Of a stretch of DNA of 64,000 bases, positions 59,798 through 64,000 are shown piece after piece; position 1 is the first letter of the stretch, and every line of letters begins with the position of its first letter. The translations under genes were made by a program, and so were the position numbers. The DNA comes from Metopolophium dirhodum (taxonomy: Eukaryota; Arthropoda; Insecta; Hemiptera; Aphididae), in assembly GCF_019925205.1 (NCBI RefSeq), contig NC_083560.1:50638270-50702269 (forward strand). The letters run 5' to 3'. A model generated the notes under the pieces. That model was not told the origin of the DNA. It did no database searches and saw only the letters and a list, made by a program, of their open reading frames with translations.

Positions 59798-62700
59798 TTA
59801 CAATATATTTATAATTTTCTCCTCCTCATTATTATTATTGAAATTTACGGTAGCAGGCTTAGTGAAGAGCAACATTGCTTTGAACGTCTGTAGTATAGAT
59901 TTAGCAGCTTCTTCTGCCGCCACATCAGTAGTGGCTCCATATCCAGTCGTAACAGTGATCGGTACAGAAGTTACTTGTACCAATACAGCATACTCTTCAT
60001 CTTGGCCAGTATTGTTTTCAATATCTGTCAAAATGTATTTTTATTTTTTTAAACTCTAAATTAAATATACCTAAAACATACCTTTTTTTTTTTGAACTCC
60101 CAGACATACATAAATTGCTTGGAAACCTAGTTCCTTGCATAAAGTTTCTAATTTATTAACAGCACTTTCATTGGGATCATAATGTTCAATATAGTGTTCC
60201 AGTTCCGTTGTAGATCGCCCTAGTTGTTGATCCTCTTGCGTTGGATTATCCTTATTCTAACAATTTTATAATTTACTATACACATCACACATTCAAATTA
60301 ATTTTAATATTCTTGTTTTGTTGTATGTACCTCAACTAAAGAAACTGTTGTTATATCATTTATTGCCGTTCTAGATGCAGTTGTTTCTGTAAAATATGAA
60401 CGAAAACAATATGCTGAAACCCATTTATTTGAGAGTTTTTGATTTTCCTCATCATGTATTATAGAAATGCATTTATTTTGTTCACAATCCTTAAAATTAC
60501 ATTCATTATAAATTTCATAAGTTTTCAATTTAAATTAGATACCAAATAGGTAAATACATTTAAATCATGTTACCTCAGTTGATAACAGCGTTATTGGATA
60601 TGAAGATTTTAATTCATTTAATTGTTCTATGCCAACGTCAAAAATCTTTTCGTACATCAGACGTGCGGCCTTACGTTTAGCTCCTTTCTTGATACTGTCA
60701 GATCCTAAAAATATATGTATTTAAAAAATGCACAGACAAAATAATATTAATTTAACTTAAATGATTATTAAGTACCCATTGTTTGTAAATGAAAAACTTC
60801 ACAAGTAACTTTGTATAATACTTTACATTCACTTTGATCTTTCTTTAATATCTCAAAACTGTAGACTGGAGGTGTCCATTTATAAGTTGTGCACAACTCT
60901 TGTAAGGCTCCAATAGGATTCATATCACAATGTGCAATTTGTACTGCTTCATATTTAAATTGTTGCCTAAAAATGTATTTATAAAATATGAAAAAAAAAT
61001 TAGTTTTTTGAATAGGTAGTTAATTTATCTTACAATCCTTCATCATCCACATCTGAGTTAGTTTCATCTATAGTTTGTGATCCTTCAGTACTACTTAAAA
61101 ATGTATCATTTTCACTAATTTCAGAGTTATCAGTGGTAGACGATATGAATTTATCACTGTCATTCACAAAGTCAATTTTAAAATTAAAAAGTTTTTCACA
61201 CATCTGAGCAGCAGAATTTTGTTTTGCTTCCTTTTTAGATTTCCCCTCTCCTAAAGCTTAAAAAAAAAACTCAATAAAACTCAAAAAATAAACTCAATAA
61301 AACAATAATATATATTTATTTAAATTAGATAAAATCTATAATATTAAAATACCTTTCATATTGTGTGTTTGACACATGTATGTAAATATTGGCTTATGTG
61401 CATGTCCAGTTATAGCCACAAGCACATACGATACAGTAAATGGTTTTTTTTCTTCACCACGCATGGCCCATTCATTTAATAAAGATATAGCTGTTTTATT
61501 TGTTTGTGTTTCATCAGTAATTGTTTTAGCCTCATGTTCACTATTATCAATGTTTGTATTTTCCAAATTGTATATATTATTTTTTATATGGTCCTCATTT
61601 TCAGACATATCACATTTTGGTGATGATTGTTCTGATTGTAAATGGTTATCACAAATATTATTTTTATTTATATAGAATTGATCATTAACGTTGTGTCTAT
61701 ATTTGTAGCCTTTAACCGATAATGATGGTTTATTTTGATGATATTGCTGAAGCGGCAATTGCGTATCACATTTTTTTATCTATAAAAAAAAACAAATTGA
61801 TGTTTATAATAATTTACAAAACAATAATATATAATTACTAATTAGTTGTATTAAGTGTTAAATCTGACAAGCTTCAAGAACCCTAAGTATTTTTTTTTTT
61901 TATAAAATATCAAACATAAATAAAGAAAGAAACGTAAAAACTAAATATATACAATGACTAATATTTATTTTTTGTTATATATAAAATATTTTAAACGAAA
62001 TGTACAACTCTTTTGATGATATCAAATGCTCAATACATTTTGTATTAGGTAAAAGAAATTTCTGTTCAAATATATTCAGCATGGTACAAAATACAATATA
62101 ATTTCATTTTTAAACACTAATATAAATTATAATACCACATAATATTAGAATATTAAAGTAAAATATTTATGAAATATTTATAAATTTCTCATTTTAATAT
62201 GTTTTCTTCCTTTTTGAAACAATAAGCTGACTATTAAACTAATAGGAATGTATTAATGTATTTAGTAATTTGTATGTTTCAATCTTGGTTTCTTGATAAC
62301 TATTCGATACTTATTATCATAAATAAAACTTAATTATTTCTGTAAAGTTTAGGTAAATTAATTTTATATTCAACCAAAGTATTGACATATTTATTTTTGT
62401 TTGTGTTGGATGGCAAGATTCAACACTGTTTATAATATGTTTATTCATTATTATTTTTCTTATTGGGTTATGTTATATTTATAATATATGATACCAAGAT
62501 GTATTCATTTATTTATACATTTATTAATTGTCATGTTTGATATTTTACTGTTAATCAAATGGTGTTTTAATAATTATCAATTATCTATTGATAATATTAT
62601 CATTGGTTTAAATAATGTAATTTGCTAATAGATAATATAATATATAATAATATTGTTGTGTATATTATTTAAGAATGGGCTACACATGGTTGCAATAAAG

Positions 62701-63570
62701 ATATTTAACATTTAGTTAATAATAAAAAAATATTATCAAATAAATTGCATTTTATAATTATATAATAAGATCAATTAGGTGTTTACAGAATGATTCACCA
62801 AGCATGCTAACCCCCTATTTTCTTCAATAATGCAGTTACTCAAAATCTGATTTTTTGAAATTTAAATTTACTTGAAGACCATTTTTTCAAATTCTTTTAA
62901 TTTTTTGTACTACTTAAGGAATGTACTGTGGAGATACAAACTTCTATTTTTCAAATGAAGGGGTGTTATAATTTGAAAAAAAAAATTGAACTTTCTATAT
63001 TCAACTAATCAACTATAAATTATACACTAGAACTTTTTTCTGAAATAGTTGACGTATTAAAATCAAAATTTGTACGAGTAATTTTTGAGTTATTTAACTT
63101 TGTGTTCTAAGGATAAAAGATCTATCGTAATGGGTTTATAAGTTATGGGGGCTATGGTGATTTGAAAATTATATTCATTAATCTCTAGATATTAATAATT
63201 TGTAAAAATGGCCCTAGTATAATAAATACTAGATCCAATTTTATGTCTATTTTATATTTATGTAAAACTATTTTTAAGGACTATTATCCTAAATACAAAA
63301 ATCTTAACAACTAAGAAACTACTCATTCAAATTTTGAATTAGGTACTAAATTCAATACTTAGTTTACTTAATATGCAAAATGCATATATCTTAAAAATTA
63401 AAAATTAACTTTTGTATTTACTTTATCCATTTCAATAGAATTTCGATTTTCATAATTGTGTATTCTTGATTTTCTCCATTTATTAGATGTTTTAATTTTT
63501 CTTTTGTTCTGGTCATTATAGCATTTCTTTACAGTACATTCAACAACTTCAGTGGCTGGAATTGTGATAT
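59798..63570 (-). CDS. loqs: Loquacious/TARBP2-like protein with three dsRNA-binding domains (5' end incomplete)
   Basis: Eight exons join in frame, minus strand: 63570-63422, 61779-61353, 61250-61034, 60966-60776, 60704-60574, 60489-60331, 60256-60082, 60024-59798. They give 557 residues after two leading bases; the start lies further right. Numbering from the first full codon, dsRBD1 is about 145-213 (TAISLLNEWA, ITGHAHKPIFTYMC, GEGKSKKEAKQNSAAQMCEK). dsRBD2 is about 280-348 (NPIGALQELCTTYKWTPPVY, GSDSIKKGAKRKAARLMYEK). dsRBD3 is about 455-530 (LETLCKELGFQAIYV, EYAVLVQVTSVPITVTTGYG, VAAEEAAKSIL), the last matching the Dicer-contacting domain type of Loqs/PRKRA. Such proteins partner Dicer in miRNA/siRNA processing. 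dsRBD2 lacks the usual GxGxSKK (GSDSIKKGAK), and the protein is longer than Drosophila Loqs. R2D2 is less likely because it has two domains. A lineage-specific paralog is possible. Confidence 0.8.
61780..63421. other. Large intron of the dsRNA-binding gene with a repeat
   Basis: AT-rich intron. At about 62788-63350 there is a repeat-like segment starting GAATGATTCACCAAGCATGC and continuing with AGGAATGTACTGTGGAGATA and AGTTGACGTATTAAAATCAA, resembling aphid-type dispersed repeats. No coding exon was recognised. Confidence 0.4.
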
Positions 63571-64000
63571 CTAGATAATTAAATATTGATAAAATTAATT
63601 ATTGTTTAAATACATTGTTGTAATAGCAGCAGTTTTCTAATTATAAAATTGTTTTTTTTTTTTAAATAAAGGCTCAATCAAAAAATATCTAGTATAAACA
63701 TAATATGTTTTAACCTGGATAACTTGGTGAGGGTTAACACCTCTTTATGTATAATAATGTTATCCTAAGATAATTTTGTTAAAAAATTGTTTGAAGTAGG
63801 TATAATTTGTATTTAAAATCTTAAACTAAAATATTATAAACATATTATTATGCAAAATGGGTATACATTGTCACGAATAAAAATTTAAGTACCTTAATCA
63901 AGGTTGATTATTTTGTTGTTATTAAAAAAAAGAACAATTGTAGATAATTAAATTTTTTCTTATTATTTTATTATGTATGAAATAGAAGTGCAATTTACTA
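63571..64000. other. Upstream sequence of the dsRNA-binding gene within the window
   Basis: AT-rich, probably intron. I could not find an exon ending in phase 1 with an ATG that joins 63570. Confidence 0.4.

Noticed and set aside
1..64000. CRISPR arrays, tRNA or rRNA genes, bacterial operons or an integrated prophage
   Set aside because: I looked for regular spacers, cloverleaf-type tRNA A and B boxes and rRNA signatures and saw none; introns and retrotransposons make the DNA eukaryotic nuclear.

Overview
This is eukaryotic DNA: AT-rich (I see no prokaryotic operon structure), with small exons bounded by GT/AG splice sites, large introns and many transposons. The pervasive AGGTACCTA-type motifs, repeat families that resemble aphid repeats and a clade-specific expanded secreted family suggest a hemipteran, most likely an aphid. 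The species is an inference and cannot be fixed from the window.

About 80% of the window (1 to roughly 51,450) is a head-to-tail tandem array on the minus strand. Each unit of about 16-18 kb carries one eight-exon gene for a secreted protein of about 370 residues. Three complete copies are assembled here by hand: 2405-16703, 19474-34923 and 37508-51055. The signal-peptide exon of a fourth copy lies at 100-178, with the rest beyond the left edge. The splice sites, phases and exon lengths agree across copies. The protein looks like a GH18 (chitinase) fold whose catalytic DxxDxDxE motif has been completely replaced. It is Cys-rich, with 16 cysteines after the signal peptide in copy 1. A secreted non-enzymatic role (binding protein or effector) is plausible but unproven.

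The copies share intergenic LINE (RNase H plus zinc knuckle) fragments and differ by copy-specific transposon events that date the duplications. A TTAA foldback MITE and a 2.9 kb intron-2 insertion are in copies 1 and 2 but not 3. A hAT MITE is present in copy 1, excised with a footprint in copy 2, and never inserted in copy 3. A 2.4 kb hAT element is in copy 1 only, a truncated Gypsy-type LTR element in copy 2 only, and a nearly full-length Copia element nested in a LINE in copy 3 only. Copies 1 and 2 are nearly identical in introns yet carry clustered amino-acid replacements.

From about 51.5 to 59.8 kb lies a repeat-rich spacer with MITEs, an inverted cluster of a dispersed GATTCTGAGCG-ended repeat, a perfect 26-bp palindrome and a GC-rich, CpG-rich block at about 58.5-59.1 kb.

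The right end (59798 to 63570 and beyond) holds a minus-strand gene with three double-stranded-RNA-binding domains of the Loquacious/TARBP2/PRKRA type (small-RNA pathway), 5' incomplete. No tRNA, rRNA or CRISPR was found.
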